From: Thermaurantiacus tibetensis
Lineage (GTDB): Bacteria; Pseudomonadota; Alphaproteobacteria; Sphingomonadales; Sphingomonadaceae
DNA: 64,000 bases
Direction of reading: 5' to 3'
Assembly (NCBI RefSeq): GCF_015354055.1
Contig: NZ_JACHTM010000001.1
Location: 434,001-498,000 of the forward strand
Positions 7,342 through 16,483 of this stretch are shown here, piece by piece. The notes under the pieces were generated by a model that ran no database searches, was not told the origin of the DNA, and saw only the letters and a program-made list of their open reading frames with translations. Each line of letters opens with the position of its first letter. The first letter of the stretch is position 1. Both the position numbers and the translations under genes were made by a program.

Positions 7342-8540
7342 ACGCGCCGCCGCCTCCCGCCCCGGCTCCCGCCCCCGCTGCCGCCGGCTGGTTCGACGAG
7401 CCGGCGCATGTCGCCGCCATCCGCGCCCAGGTCGCGCGGTTCGTGGCCGAGCACGCCCCGCCCGAGGCCCGCGCCCGCTGGGACCGCGCGCGGACCTGGC
7501 CGCGCGACGTCTACGCCCGCTTCAATGCCCTGGGGCTTGCCGCGCTCACGGTGCCCGAGGAATGGGGCGGGGCGGGGCAGGATCTGGTGGCGGCGATCGC
7601 GGTCGTCGAGGAGCTGGCGCGGGCCGGCCCCTTCCTTGCCGGGCCCTACATCCACACCGCCTTCTACGGCGGCATGAACCTCGCCGAGAACGGCAGCCCG
7701 GAGCAGAAGGCCGAATGGCTGCCGCGGCTTGCCCGCGGCGAGGCCTTCCTCGCCTATGGCCTCTCCGAGCCCGACGTCGGCGGCGATCTCGCGAGCGTGA
7801 CGACGCGCGCCGAGCGCGACGGCGACACCATCGTGGTCAACGGCGCCAAGCGCTGGTGCACCGGGGCCGACTGGGCGGATGCCATCTACTGCCTTGTCCG
7901 CTCGGGGCCGCCGGAGGCGCGCCACCGGAACCTGAGCTTCCTCCTCATCCCGCGCGGCACGCCGGGCGTCACCATGCGCCCCATTGGCCACGTCAACCTC
8001 CGCTACACCGAAAGCCAGGACGTGTGGTTCGATTCGGTCCGCCTGCCGGTCTCGGCGATCGTCGGCGGCGAGGCGATGTGGAACCGCGGCTGGGAGCAGC
8101 TTGCCGGCCGCGCGCTCGACGTCGAGAAGCTCGAGATCTCGGCGGTGGCCTTCGGCATCGCCCGGGCCGCGCTCGACGAGGCCTGGGCCTATGCCAAGTC
8201 GCGCGTGCAGTTCGGCCGGCCGATCGCCCAGCACCAGGCCATCCGCCACCGGCTGGTGACCGCCCGCACCCGGCTTCAGGCCTGCCGCCACATGCTCTAC
8301 CACGCTGCCCATCTCGCGCAGGCCGGCTGCCCGTGCGCGGTCGAGACCTCGATGGCCAAGCTCTTCGTGGCCGACACCTGCGTCGAGGTGGCGCTGGCCT
8401 GCCAGCAGGTGATGGGCGCCTATGCGCTGGCGGAGGGAAGCGAGATGGAACGGAACGTGCGCGATCTCCTCGGCATGCCGATCGTCGGCGGCTCGTCGGA
8501 CATGCAGCGGAACAACCTCGCCGGGCTGCTCGGGCTGTGA
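7338..8540 (+). CDS. Acyl-CoA dehydrogenase
   Basis: A 400-residue acyl-CoA dehydrogenase with a Pro/Ala-rich 17-residue N-terminal tail before the catalytic fold. It shows LSEPDVGGDLA, KRWCTGADWAD, and RVQFGRPIAQHQAIRHRL. A glutamate in the segment ALDVEKLEIS lies where isovaleryl-CoA dehydrogenase-type enzymes carry their catalytic base, and the C-terminus (GGSSDMQRNN) is of the GG-[ST] type. The start ATG overlaps the preceding stop (ATGA), and its stop overlaps the next GTG. The two adjoining dehydrogenase-like genes again suggest a two-subunit arrangement, mirroring the minus-strand pair. Confidence 0.9.
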   Translation: MNAPPPPAPAPAPAAAGWFDEPAHVAAIRAQVARFVAEHAPPEARARWDRARTWPRDVYARFNALGLAALTVPEEWGGAGQDLVAAIAVVEELARAGPFLAGPYIHTAFYGGMNLAENGSPEQKAEWLPRLARGEAFLAYGLSEPDVGGDLASVTTRAERDGDTIVVNGAKRWCTGADWADAIYCLVRSGPPEARHRNLSFLLIPRGTPGVTMRPIGHVNLRYTESQDVWFDSVRLPVSAIVGGEAMWNRGWEQLAGRALDVEKLEISAVAFGIARAALDEAWAYAKSRVQFGRPIAQHQAIRHRLVTARTRLQACRHMLYHAAHLAQAGCPCAVETSMAKLFVADTCVEVALACQQVMGAYALAEGSEMERNVRDLLGMPIVGGSSDMQRNNLAGLLGL

Positions 8541-9685
8541 GCCGGCTGGTCTCGGTTGCCCGCGAGCTCGCGCCGGCGCTTGCCGCCCGCGCCGACGAGA
8601 TCGAGGCGGCGCGCCGGCTGCCGGCCGACATTGCCGCCAAGCTGGCCGAGGCGGGCCTCTACCGCCTTGCCATCCCGAAGAGTCTTGCCGGCCACGAGCT
8701 GCCGCCGGACGAGATGTTCGCCGTGCTCGAGGCCGTGGCCGAAGGCGACGCTTCGGCCGGCTGGTGCCTGATGATCGGGGCGACGACGGCGCTCGTGGCC
8801 GCCTACCTGCCGCGCGCGCATGCCGAGGCGGTGCTGGGGCCACGGGACGTGATCACCGGGGGCGTGTTCGCGCCCATGGGCCGGGCGGTCCGTGCCAACG
8901 GCCACTACCGGGTGTCGGGGCGCTGGTCCTGGGCCTCGGGCTCGGCCAATTGCCACTGGCTGGTGGGTGGGGCGGTGCTCGTGGAGGGCGGCAAGCCCGT
9001 CTGCGACGCCGAGGGCCGTCCGCGCCACCGCATGATGCTGATGCCGCGCGCGGCCGTCGAGCTGCCCGACACCTGGCATGCCGCCGGCCTCAAGGGCACG
9101 GGCTCGGGCGACATGGTCGCGCAGGATGTGGAGGTGCCCGCAGATCGTAGCGTCTCCCTCCTCGAGGACCGGCCGACCGAGCCGGGGCCGCTCTACCGCT
9201 TCCCGGCCTTCGGGCTTCTCGCGCTCGGAATCGCGGCGGTCGCCAGCGGCAATGCCCGTGCTGCGCTCGATGCCGCCGCGGGGGTGGTCGCCCAGCGCCG
9301 GCCGATGGGGAGCAGCCGCGCGGCGGCCGAACGGGCGACCGTCCAGGCCGATCTCGCCCGTGCCGAGGCGCAGTGGATGGCGGCGCGCGCGGGCGTGCTC
9401 GCAGCGGTCGCGCTCGCCTGGGACGAGGCGCTCGGCGGCGGCATCCGGCTTGCAACGCGCGCCCGGCTGCGTCTCGCCGCCACCCACATGACGCGCACCG
9501 CAGCCGATGTCACCCGCACGGCCTACGACCTCGGCGGCGGCAGCGCGCTCTACCTCGAGAGCCCGCTCCAGCGCCGCTTCCGCGATGCCCACGCGATGAC
9601 CCAGCATGTCATGGTGCAGGGCGCGACCTACGAGCTTGCCGGAAGGGTCCTCCTTGGCCTTCCGGCCGAGACCGGCATGCTCTGA
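8537..9685 (+). CDS. Acyl-CoA dehydrogenase type-2 fold flavoprotein
   Basis: A 382-residue protein of the acyl-CoA dehydrogenase fold with a type-2 C-terminal domain, the group that includes flavin-dependent monooxygenases such as DszC- and HsaA-like enzymes. Visible features are the N-terminal helical segment, GRWSWASGSANCHWL in the beta domain and a C-terminal helical bundle ending LLGLPAETGML. It may be an oxygenase or a dehydrogenase subunit. The GTG start overlaps the upstream TGA (GTGA). It is the last gene of the plus-strand operon; no T-rich terminator is visible after it. Confidence 0.8.
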   Translation: MSRLVSVARELAPALAARADEIEAARRLPADIAAKLAEAGLYRLAIPKSLAGHELPPDEMFAVLEAVAEGDASAGWCLMIGATTALVAAYLPRAHAEAVLGPRDVITGGVFAPMGRAVRANGHYRVSGRWSWASGSANCHWLVGGAVLVEGGKPVCDAEGRPRHRMMLMPRAAVELPDTWHAAGLKGTGSGDMVAQDVEVPADRSVSLLEDRPTEPGPLYRFPAFGLLALGIAAVASGNARAALDAAAGVVAQRRPMGSSRAAAERATVQADLARAEAQWMAARAGVLAAVALAWDEALGGGIRLATRARLRLAATHMTRTAADVTRTAYDLGGGSALYLESPLQRRFRDAHAMTQHVMVQGATYELAGRVLLGLPAETGML

Positions 9686-9755
9686 GAGAACCCGCTCCGG
9701 AACGGGGCCGGAGGCCGGTTGCGCCCCGGGGGGCCGGCGGCCATAGGCCCGGCCA

Positions 9756-10865
9756 ATGGACCGGATCGTGCTGCCCCCCCGCGCGCCGCTGCCGCCCAGG
9801 GTGCAGCCCTCGCCGCTTCTCGCCCCGCGGCGTGCCACCGATCCCGCCCGGCTCGGGATCGTGGTCGTCAACTTCCGCCAGCCCGTCTACACCATCGAGT
9901 GCCTCGAATCCCTTCTGCGCCTGCCTCCGGAGGTGCGGATCGTCGTCGTCGACAATGGCTCGGAGGACGGCTCGCTCGAGGCACTTCGCGCCTGGGCGTC
10001 AGGCGAGGCGCCCTATGCGGCGCCCGCGGGGCCGCTCGCCCGCCTGACCACCCCGCCCGTGCGCAAGCCCGTCGCGCTCGTCCGCGCAGGCCCGGCAACA
10101 CGAATCCGCCCCGGGGCCGCCGCACCCCGCCTCACCCTCCTCGAGTCCCCTGAAAACCTCGGCTTTGCCGGCGGCAACAACCTCGGCACCCGCTACCTCC
10201 TTTCGGACCCGCGGATCGACCGCATCTGGTACGTGAACAACGACGCCATCGTGGCGCCCGGCGCCGTCGAAGCGCTGCTCGGCACCTTCGCAGGCGACCC
10301 GAAGATCGGCATGGCGGGAACCACCGTCCGCTACTACGACCGGCCCGGGATCATCCAGGCCCGCAACGGCGCCCGGTTTTCGCTTCTCACCGGCAACGGC
10401 CGGCTCATCGGCAACGGCGAGCCTGCGCGGGCACCGTTCAATTCGAAGCGCGTCGTCGACGAGACCGGCTTCGTCACCGGTGCCTCGCTCGCCATCACGC
10501 GCGACTTCTGGGAGGCCGTCGGCGAGATGTCGGAAGCCTATTTCCTCTATTACGAGGAGATCGACTGGGCGACCCGGGGGAAGGACCGCTTCCGGCTGGG
10601 CTACGCCCGCGGCGCCACTGTCTACCACCGCCACGGCGGCACCATCGGCTCGGCGCCGGTCCGCGCGCTGCGCTCGCCCCGCGCAGAGTACTGGATGCTG
10701 CGCTCGCGGCTGCGCTTCTACGCCACCCACTACCCGGCGCTCTGGCCCTTCCAGTGGCTCTACGGCCTCGGCCAGACGCTGTGGCAGGGCGTCCATGGCC
10801 GCACGGCGAAGCTCGGGCCCATGGTCCGCGCCCTGCTGAGCCGCCCGCTCGACCCGTCGGTCTGA
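9756..10865 (+). CDS. Glycosyltransferase family 2 protein
   Basis: A 369-residue GT-A glycosyltransferase, transferring a sugar from a nucleotide sugar onto a cell-surface glycan. The nucleotide-binding start GIVVVNFRQP lies near residue 31, VVDNGSEDGS follows, and WYVNNDA around 152-158 occupies the DxD position. Between about residues 80 and 125 is a Pro/Arg-rich insertion not usual in the family. The C-terminal third has the Tyr-rich FLYYEEIDW motif of rhamnosyltransferase-like members. It precedes gatC by 62 bases and could be co-transcribed, though there is no functional link. Confidence 0.88.
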   Translation: MDRIVLPPRAPLPPRVQPSPLLAPRRATDPARLGIVVVNFRQPVYTIECLESLLRLPPEVRIVVVDNGSEDGSLEALRAWASGEAPYAAPAGPLARLTTPPVRKPVALVRAGPATRIRPGAAAPRLTLLESPENLGFAGGNNLGTRYLLSDPRIDRIWYVNNDAIVAPGAVEALLGTFAGDPKIGMAGTTVRYYDRPGIIQARNGARFSLLTGNGRLIGNGEPARAPFNSKRVVDETGFVTGASLAITRDFWEAVGEMSEAYFLYYEEIDWATRGKDRFRLGYARGATVYHRHGGTIGSAPVRALRSPRAEYWMLRSRLRFYATHYPALWPFQWLYGLGQTLWQGVHGRTAKLGPMVRALLSRPLDPSV

Positions 10866-10927
10866 AGCCTCCGGCCCTGCGCGGGGCGCCGTTGCCGCTC
10901 GCCAAGGCCGCTGCTAGGCGCCTCAAG

Positions 10928-11215
10928 ATGGCAGTCGATCACGAGATGGTCGCGCGGGTGGCGCGGCTTGCCCGGCTCCGGCTCGCGCCCGCAGAGGTCG
11001 CCCCGCTCGCAGCCGAACTCAACCGGATCCTCGGCTGGATCGACCAGCTCCAGGCCGTGGACACCGAAGGGGTGGCCCCGCTCGAGACGGTGATCCCGAT
11101 CACCCGGGCCTGGCGGGAGGACGTGGTGACCGAGGGCGACTGCCAGGCCGATCTTCTCGCCAATGCCCCGGCTGCGGCCCACGGCTTCTTCGCCGTGCCC
11201 AAGGTCATCGAATGA
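10928..11215 (+). CDS. gatC: Asp-tRNA(Asn)/Glu-tRNA(Gln) amidotransferase subunit C
   Basis: The 95-residue GatC subunit, which wraps around GatA and stabilises the GatCAB complex that amidates mischarged Glu-tRNA(Gln) and Asp-tRNA(Asn). The family pattern is clear: [12 protein letters not shown] near the N-terminus, [11 protein letters not shown] in the middle and the C-terminal [11 protein letters not shown] took the ATG giving [15 protein letters not shown]; the reading frame continues upstream but without family similarity. Its stop overlaps the gatA start (ATGA). Confidence 0.95.
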   Translation: MAVDHEMVARVARLARLRLAPAEVAPLAAELNRILGWIDQLQAVDTEGVAPLETVIPITRAWREDVVTEGDCQADLLANAPAAAHGFFAVPKVIE

Positions 11216-12693
11216 GCGACCTGACCGCGCTTTCGGTCGCGGAGATGCGCGAAGGCCTTGCCGCGCGCGCCTTCAGCGCGGCCGAGCTCGTCTCGGCCCA
11301 TGTCGCGGCTGCCGAGGCGGCGCGGCCGCTCAACCTCTTCATCACCGAGACCTTCGACCGGGCGATGGACGCGGCGCGCGCGGCAGATGCCGCCCTCGCC
11401 GCCGGCACGGCCGGGCCGCTTTCGGGCATCCCCATTGGCATCAAGGACCTGTTCGCGACGAAGGGCGTGCGCACCACGGCCGCAAGCCGGATCCTCGGCG
11501 ACTTCACCCCGCCCTACGAGAGCACGGTGACGGCGAAGCTCCAGGCTGCCGGCGCGGTCTCGCTCGGCAAGCTCAACCTCGACGAGTTCGCCATGGGCTC
11601 ATCCAACGAGACCTCGGCCTTCGGCCCCGTCGTCTCGCCGGTGCGGGCGCAGGGCTCGGAAGCGCCGCTGGTGCCGGGCGGCTCGTCGGGCGGCTCGGCG
11701 GCGGCGGTTGCCGCCCGGGTGGTCGCGGCCGCCACCGGCACCGACACGGGCGGCTCGATCCGCCAGCCCGCCGCCTTCTGCGGCGTGGCAGGCATCAAGC
11801 CCACATATGGGCGCTGCTCGCGCTGGGGCATCATCGCCTTTGCCTCCTCGCTCGACCAGGCCGGCGTGTTCGCGCGGAGCGTGCGCGACTGCGCCCTTCT
11901 CCTCGAAGCAATGGCCGGCTTCGACCCCAGGGACTCGACCTCGATCGACGCGCCGGTGCCCCGCTGGGCGCAGCAGCTCTCGGGCGACCTGCGCGGGCGG
12001 CGGGTCGGCATCCCGCGCGAATACCGGGTGGAGGGTATGGACCCGGGGCTCGAGGCGCTGTGGGAGCAGGGCGCGGCCTGGCTTCGGGATGCCGGCGCCG
12101 AGATTGTCGAGGTGAGCCTGCCGCACACGGCGCAGGCGCTTCCCACCTACTACATCCTCGCGCCCGCCGAAGCGTCGTCCAACCTCGCCCGCTACGACGG
12201 CGTGCGCTATGGCCTGCGCGTGGTGCCGGAAGGCGGCGGCCTTGCCGACATGTACGAGGCCACCCGGGCGGCAGGCTTCGGCGCCGAGGTCCGCCGCCGG
12301 ATCATGATCGGCACCTACGTGCTCTCGGCCGGCTACTATGACGCCTATTACCGCAAGGCGCAGAAGGTGCGGGCGCTGATCGCCCGCGACTTCGCCGAGG
12401 CCTTCGCGGCCTGCGACGTTCTGCTCACCCCCACGGCCCCGACCGGCGCCTTCCCGCTCGGTGCGCGCAATGCCGACCCGATCGCCATGTACCTCAACGA
12501 CGTGTTCACGGTGCCCTCGTCGCTCGCCGGGCTTCCCGCCATGTCGGTGCCGGCCGGCGCGGACTCGGCAGGTCTTCCGCTCGGCCTCCAGCTCATCGGC
12601 CGCCCGCTCGACGAGGGCCTCGTGCTCGATGCCGCATACGCGCTCGAGGCGCGCGCGCCGAAGCTTCCAGCGCCCGCGTCCTGGTGGCGCTGA
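11212..12693 (+). CDS. gatA: Asp-tRNA(Asn)/Glu-tRNA(Gln) amidotransferase subunit A
   Basis: The 493-residue amidase subunit that makes ammonia from glutamine for GatB. The amidase signature is complete: GIPIGIKD with the catalytic Lys, then [14 protein letters not shown] and the [16 protein letters not shown] segment carrying the cis-Ser and nucleophile Ser of the Ser-cisSer-Lys triad. Length matches the family. It is translationally coupled to gatC. gatB lies 1.4 kb away on the same strand, separated by an opposite-strand flippase gene. Confidence 0.97.
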   Translation: MSDLTALSVAEMREGLAARAFSAAELVSAHVAAAEAARPLNLFITETFDRAMDAARAADAALAAGTAGPLSGIPIGIKDLFATKGVRTTAASRILGDFTPPYESTVTAKLQAAGAVSLGKLNLDEFAMGSSNETSAFGPVVSPVRAQGSEAPLVPGGSSGGSAAAVAARVVAAATGTDTGGSIRQPAAFCGVAGIKPTYGRCSRWGIIAFASSLDQAGVFARSVRDCALLLEAMAGFDPRDSTSIDAPVPRWAQQLSGDLRGRRVGIPREYRVEGMDPGLEALWEQGAAWLRDAGAEIVEVSLPHTAQALPTYYILAPAEASSNLARYDGVRYGLRVVPEGGGLADMYEATRAAGFGAEVRRRIMIGTYVLSAGYYDAYYRKAQKVRALIARDFAEAFAACDVLLTPTAPTGAFPLGARNADPIAMYLNDVFTVPSSLAGLPAMSVPAGADSAGLPLGLQLIGRPLDEGLVLDAAYALEARAPKLPAPASWWR

Positions 12694-12711
12694 GGCGCCG
12701 CCGGCCGGAAG

Positions 12712-13992
12712 TCAGCGGACGGCCCTTCGCGCGGCGATCGCCATCAGCACCTTCCGGAGCAGGATGGAGCTGGAATAGGCGAGCGCTGCGCCCTCGAGCC
12801 CGAGGCGGGGCATGAGGAGCAGGGCGAAAACGGCGAGCATCGCCGTGCTCGTCGACGAGATGATGAGAACCTCGCGTCCGTTGCCGTTCATGGCGAGCAT
12901 CGTGCCATTGGGCCCGAGCGCCACGTTGGCAAGCTGGCCGAACGACATGATGACGAGCGCGCTGGCCGCCACCCGGAACTCGGGGCCGAAGAAGCTGCCG
13001 AGCAGCCAGCCGGGCGCGAGGGTGGTGACGAGGAGCAGCGGCAGCGCGGCGGCCGTCGTCGCAAGCGCGGCCCGGCGATGCCGGCGCCAGGCCGCCCCCA
13101 CGTTGCCGGTGCGAAGGTCCCCGGCCACGCGCGCGCTGATCCAGCCTTCCGAGACCGCGACCAGCATGCCGAACAGCAGCATGATCTGGGCGACCACCCG
13201 GAAGGCGCCCGCCTCGGCGGCGCCCACCTCGCGGCCGACAGCGGCCAGCACGAACCAGTCGGCGAAGGCCTGGAGCAGCCCCGCGGCCATGAGCGGCAGC
13301 CCGGCCCGCTGGAGCGGGCCGAGAGCAACGGGTTCGCTTGCCCCCCAGCCACGACGGTCGCGGCCGACGAGCGCAAAGCAGGCGGCCGAGGTGAGCCCCC
13401 AGGTGCCGTAGAAGAGGAGCACGGCGACGGGCGCGCTCGGCGGCCTTCCGGCGAGCCAGAGGGCTGCGAAGGACAGGAGGAGCAAAGCGCTCGGCAGGGC
13501 CTCCAGCGCCTGCGCGGCGAGTGCTCGTCCGGCTGCGCGCACTGCGCCGAGCCCGAGGCGGAAGAAGGCGGCCGCCACCACGCCCGGCACGGCTGCGAGG
13601 AAGGCTGAGCGCTGCCCGCCAAGTGGCTCGGCAACAAGGCCGGACAGCACGAGGACCAGGAACAGCAGTGCAAGCAGCAGGCCGTTGCGGCCCACCGTCC
13701 GCACGATCCGGTCGAAGGTGGCGCGCGCCCGGCCGGAGTGGCCGACCCGGAGGTCGCCCGCCACGCCCCGCACCAGCACCTGGTCGAGCCCGGCGACCGC
13801 GCCGATGCCCACCAGCGTGGCCGTCGCCGTTGCCAGCGCATAGTGGCCGACCGTTTCCGCGCCCGTGAGGCGGGCCAGCACCACGGCGGCGAGGAAGGCG
13901 CTCGCGGCGTTGCCGCCCTTGATCACGAAGGCAGGAACCGCCGGTGAAGACAGCAGGCCCTTCAGGCGGCCCAGGGCGGAAGCGGCGGACAT
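12712..13992 (-). CDS. Polysaccharide flippase (Wzx-like) membrane protein
   Basis: A 426-residue integral membrane protein with about 12 predicted helices, of the MOP flippase superfamily (Wzx/RfbX-like), probably moving lipid-linked sugar units across the inner membrane. The N-terminus GGNAASAFLAAVVLARLTG and LDQVLVRGVAGD follow the usual pattern, and charged loops are short. It sits between gatA and gatB on the opposite strand, convergent with gatA (18 bases between stops). With the GT2 gene at 9756 and the GT4 gene at 21373 it suggests dispersed surface-polysaccharide genes. The exact substrate is unknown. Confidence 0.82.
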   Translation of the reverse strand: MSAASALGRLKGLLSSPAVPAFVIKGGNAASAFLAAVVLARLTGAETVGHYALATATATLVGIGAVAGLDQVLVRGVAGDLRVGHSGRARATFDRIVRTVGRNGLLLALLFLVLVLSGLVAEPLGGQRSAFLAAVPGVVAAAFFRLGLGAVRAAGRALAAQALEALPSALLLLSFAALWLAGRPPSAPVAVLLFYGTWGLTSAACFALVGRDRRGWGASEPVALGPLQRAGLPLMAAGLLQAFADWFVLAAVGREVGAAEAGAFRVVAQIMLLFGMLVAVSEGWISARVAGDLRTGNVGAAWRRHRRAALATTAAALPLLLVTTLAPGWLLGSFFGPEFRVAASALVIMSFGQLANVALGPNGTMLAMNGNGREVLIISSTSTAMLAVFALLLMPRLGLEGAALAYSSSILLRKVLMAIAARRAVR

Positions 13993-14076
13993 GCGTCAGC
14001 CGGCACATAGCCGCGCGTGCCGACGGGCGCCACCCGTCCGCTTGCAATGGCCGCGCGGCGCAGCCAGAAGCCCGTC

Positions 14077-15564
14077 ATGGCGCCCCCCTATCTCGTCAAC
14101 GGCGAAACCGGCCCCTTCGAGGTGGTGATCGGTCTCGAGGTCCACGCCCAGGTCATCTCGAAGTCGAAGCTGTTCTCGGGCGCCTCGACCGCCTTCGGCG
14201 GCGCGCCGAACACCCGGGTCAGCCTCGTCGATGCGGCGATGCCCGGCATGCTGCCGGTCCTGAACGGCGAATGCGTTCGCCAGGCGGTGCGCACCGGCCT
14301 TGCGCTCGGCTGCACCATCAACCGCCGCTCCCGCTTCGACCGCAAGAACTACTTCTACGCCGACCTGCCGGCCGGCTACCAAATCAGCCAGTACGAGGCG
14401 CCCATCGTGGGGGAAGGGGCCGTCGAGATCGAGCTCGAGGACGGCACCCGGAAGGCGGTCGGGATCGAGCGCATCCACCTCGAGCAGGATGCGGGAAAGT
14501 CGATTCACGATCTCCACCCCGAGCTCAGCTACGTGGACCTGAACCGGGCGGGCGTCGCGCTCATGGAGATCGTCTCCAAGCCCGACCTGCGCTCCCCCGC
14601 AGAGGCGGGTGCCTATGTCACCACGCTGCGCGCCATCCTGCGCGCCATCGGCAGCTGCGACGGCAACATGCAGGAGGGCTCGCTCCGGGCCGACGTCAAC
14701 GTCTCGGTGCGCCGGCCGGGCGCGCCGTTCGGCACCCGCTGCGAGATCAAGAACGTCAACTCGATCCGCTTCATCCAGCAGGCGATCGCGTTCGAGGCCC
14801 GGCGCCAGGTGGACCTCATCGAGGCGGGCGAGGCCGTCGTGCAGGAAACCCGCCTCTTCGACCCGGAACGCGGCGAGACGCGGCCGCTGCGGTCGAAGGA
14901 GGACGCGCACGACTACCGCTACTTCCCCGAGCCCGATCTCCTGCCGCTCGTGCTTGACGAGGCCTTCATCGAGGCGTGCCGGGCAAGCCTTCCCGAGCTG
15001 CCCCATGCCCGCCGCCGCCGCTACGAGACCGAGCTCGGCCTCTCCCCCTATGTCGCCGGCGTGCTGACGGCCGACATCGAGGAATCGCTCTGGTTCGAGC
15101 TTCTCCTGGCCGAGAGCGCGAAGCGCCAGGGAAAGCCGCCGCGCGAGGTGGCCGAGCGCGCCGCCAACTGGATGACGGGGGACCTGTTCGCGGCGCTGAA
15201 GCGGCTCGACCGCACCATCGCCGACTCGCCCGTGACGCCGGCGCAAGGAGCGGAACTTCTCGCGCTTCTGGCCGACGGCACGCTTTCGGGCCCGCTCGCA
15301 AAGCAGGTGTTCGAGATCATGCTCGAGACGGGCGAGAACCCGGGCGTGATTGCCGAGGCGCGCGGCCTGAAGCAGGTGACCGACACCGCCGCGCTCGAGG
15401 CGGCCGTTGCCGCTGTGCTTCAGGCGAACGCCGACAAGGTTGCCGAGTATCGCGCCGGCAAGGAGAAGCTCTTCGGCTTCTTCGTCGGCCAGGTCATGAA
15501 GGCAAGCGGCGGCAAGGCGAGCCCGGCGCTCGTCAACGACCTCCTGAAGCGCGCGCTCGGCTGA
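14077..15564 (+). CDS. gatB: Asp-tRNA(Asn)/Glu-tRNA(Gln) amidotransferase subunit B
   Basis: The 495-residue GatB subunit, which binds mischarged tRNA, activates it with ATP and receives ammonia from Gat[14 protein letters not shown] near the N-terminus, the [15 protein letters not shown] segment and the C-terminal YqeY-like domain with [14 protein letters not shown] are all present. The ATG at 14077 gives the usual short lead before EVVIGLEVH; in-frame starts at 14047 (ATG) and 14017 (GTG) would add 10-20 Arg-rich residues. It starts 84 bases from the divergent flippase start, so it needs a promoter separate from gatCA. Confidence 0.95.
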   Translation: MAPPYLVNGETGPFEVVIGLEVHAQVISKSKLFSGASTAFGGAPNTRVSLVDAAMPGMLPVLNGECVRQAVRTGLALGCTINRRSRFDRKNYFYADLPAGYQISQYEAPIVGEGAVEIELEDGTRKAVGIERIHLEQDAGKSIHDLHPELSYVDLNRAGVALMEIVSKPDLRSPAEAGAYVTTLRAILRAIGSCDGNMQEGSLRADVNVSVRRPGAPFGTRCEIKNVNSIRFIQQAIAFEARRQVDLIEAGEAVVQETRLFDPERGETRPLRSKEDAHDYRYFPEPDLLPLVLDEAFIEACRASLPELPHARRRRYETELGLSPYVAGVLTADIEESLWFELLLAESAKRQGKPPREVAERAANWMTGDLFAALKRLDRTIADSPVTPAQGAELLALLADGTLSGPLAKQVFEIMLETGENPGVIAEARGLKQVTDTAALEAAVAAVLQANADKVAEYRAGKEKLFGFFVGQVMKASGGKASPALVNDLLKRALG

Positions 15565-15592
15565 CTGGCGCCGTTCCGAACGCGCTTCGCCC

Positions 15593-16483
15593 TCAGCCCT
15601 CGCCCCAGCGTTCGCGCGGGATGCCCTGCGCCCAGAGGATGGCGGAAAGGTCGCCGTGGCGGATGTGGGCATCTGCGGCAGCGGCGGCGCGCGGCTTGGC
15701 CCGGAAGGCGACCCCGAGGCCTGCGGCCTCCAGCATGGGGATGTCGTTGGCGCCGTCGCCCACGGCCAGCGCCTCCTCGGGGCCGATCCCGAGCGCCGCG
15801 CATTCGGCAAGCAGCGTCTCCCGCTTGGTGGCGGAATCGACGATCGGCTCTGCGACCTCGCCCGACAGCCGGCCATCGGCGATGACGAGCCTGTTGGCCA
15901 CCTGCCGATCGAAGCCGGCCCGTGCGGCGACGGGTGCGGTGAAGCGCGTGAAGCCGCCCGAGACCAGCACGCAGCGCGCCCCATGCGCCTTCATCGTGGC
16001 AACGAGGGTGCGCGCCCCCGGGTTCAGCCGCACCCGCTCGGCAAGCGTCCGGTCGATCGCCTCCTCCGAGAGCCCCGCGAGCGCTGCGACCCGCGCGCGG
16101 AGCGCCTGGCCAAAGTCGAGCTCGCCGCGCATCGCGGCCTCGGTGATGGCGGCAATCTCGACCTTCCGCCCGGCGAAGTCGGCAAGCTCGTCGATGCATT
16201 CCTGACCGATGATGGTCGAATCCATGTCGGCCACCAGCAGCCGCTTCACGCGCGGAGACCCCTCCGGCTGCACCACCACGTCGAAGTCGCGCGCGTCGGC
16301 CTCGAGGGCGGCGCGCGCGGCCGCCCGGTCGAGCCCGGAGACGAGGATGTCCTCTGCGAACGGCCGGTCGAACGGGACCGAGCCCTCGACCTTGCCGCCA
16401 GCCCGGTCGAGCGCGGCGCGCGCCATGGCCCCGGCCTCGTGCGACTTGCCGGCGGGCGAGATGACGGTCACGACGAGGGACAT
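15593..16483 (-). CDS. serB: Phosphoserine phosphatase SerB
   Basis: A 296-residue HAD phosphatase making L-serine from O-phosphoserine. An N-terminal ACT-like region (about 1-75) precedes the catalytic core. HAD motif I is DMDSTI, motif II is VSGGFT, and motif IV is GDGANDIPML, with the nucleophile Asp and acid/base Asp in place. The ATG at 16483 gives a normal N-terminus and has AAAGG about seven bases upstream. Its start codon shares the palindrome CATG (16481-16484) with the divergent miaA start. It converges on gatB, 28 bases from its stop. Confidence 0.95.
   Translation of the reverse strand: MSLVVTVISPAGKSHEAGAMARAALDRAGGKVEGSVPFDRPFAEDILVSGLDRAAARAALEADARDFDVVVQPEGSPRVKRLLVADMDSTIIGQECIDELADFAGRKVEIAAITEAAMRGELDFGQALRARVAALAGLSEEAIDRTLAERVRLNPGARTLVATMKAHGARCVLVSGGFTRFTAPVAARAGFDRQVANRLVIADGRLSGEVAEPIVDSATKRETLLAECAALGIGPEEALAVGDGANDIPMLEAAGLGVAFRAKPRAAAAADAHIRHGDLSAILWAQGIPRERWGEG

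Noticed and set aside
4359-8843. A 1494-codon minus-strand open frame
   Set aside because: Only its last 314 codons (4359-5303) encode a recognisable protein. The upstream part runs antisense or out of frame to four real acyl-CoA genes and is Arg/Pro/Gly-rich, as expected for a shadow frame in high-GC DNA.
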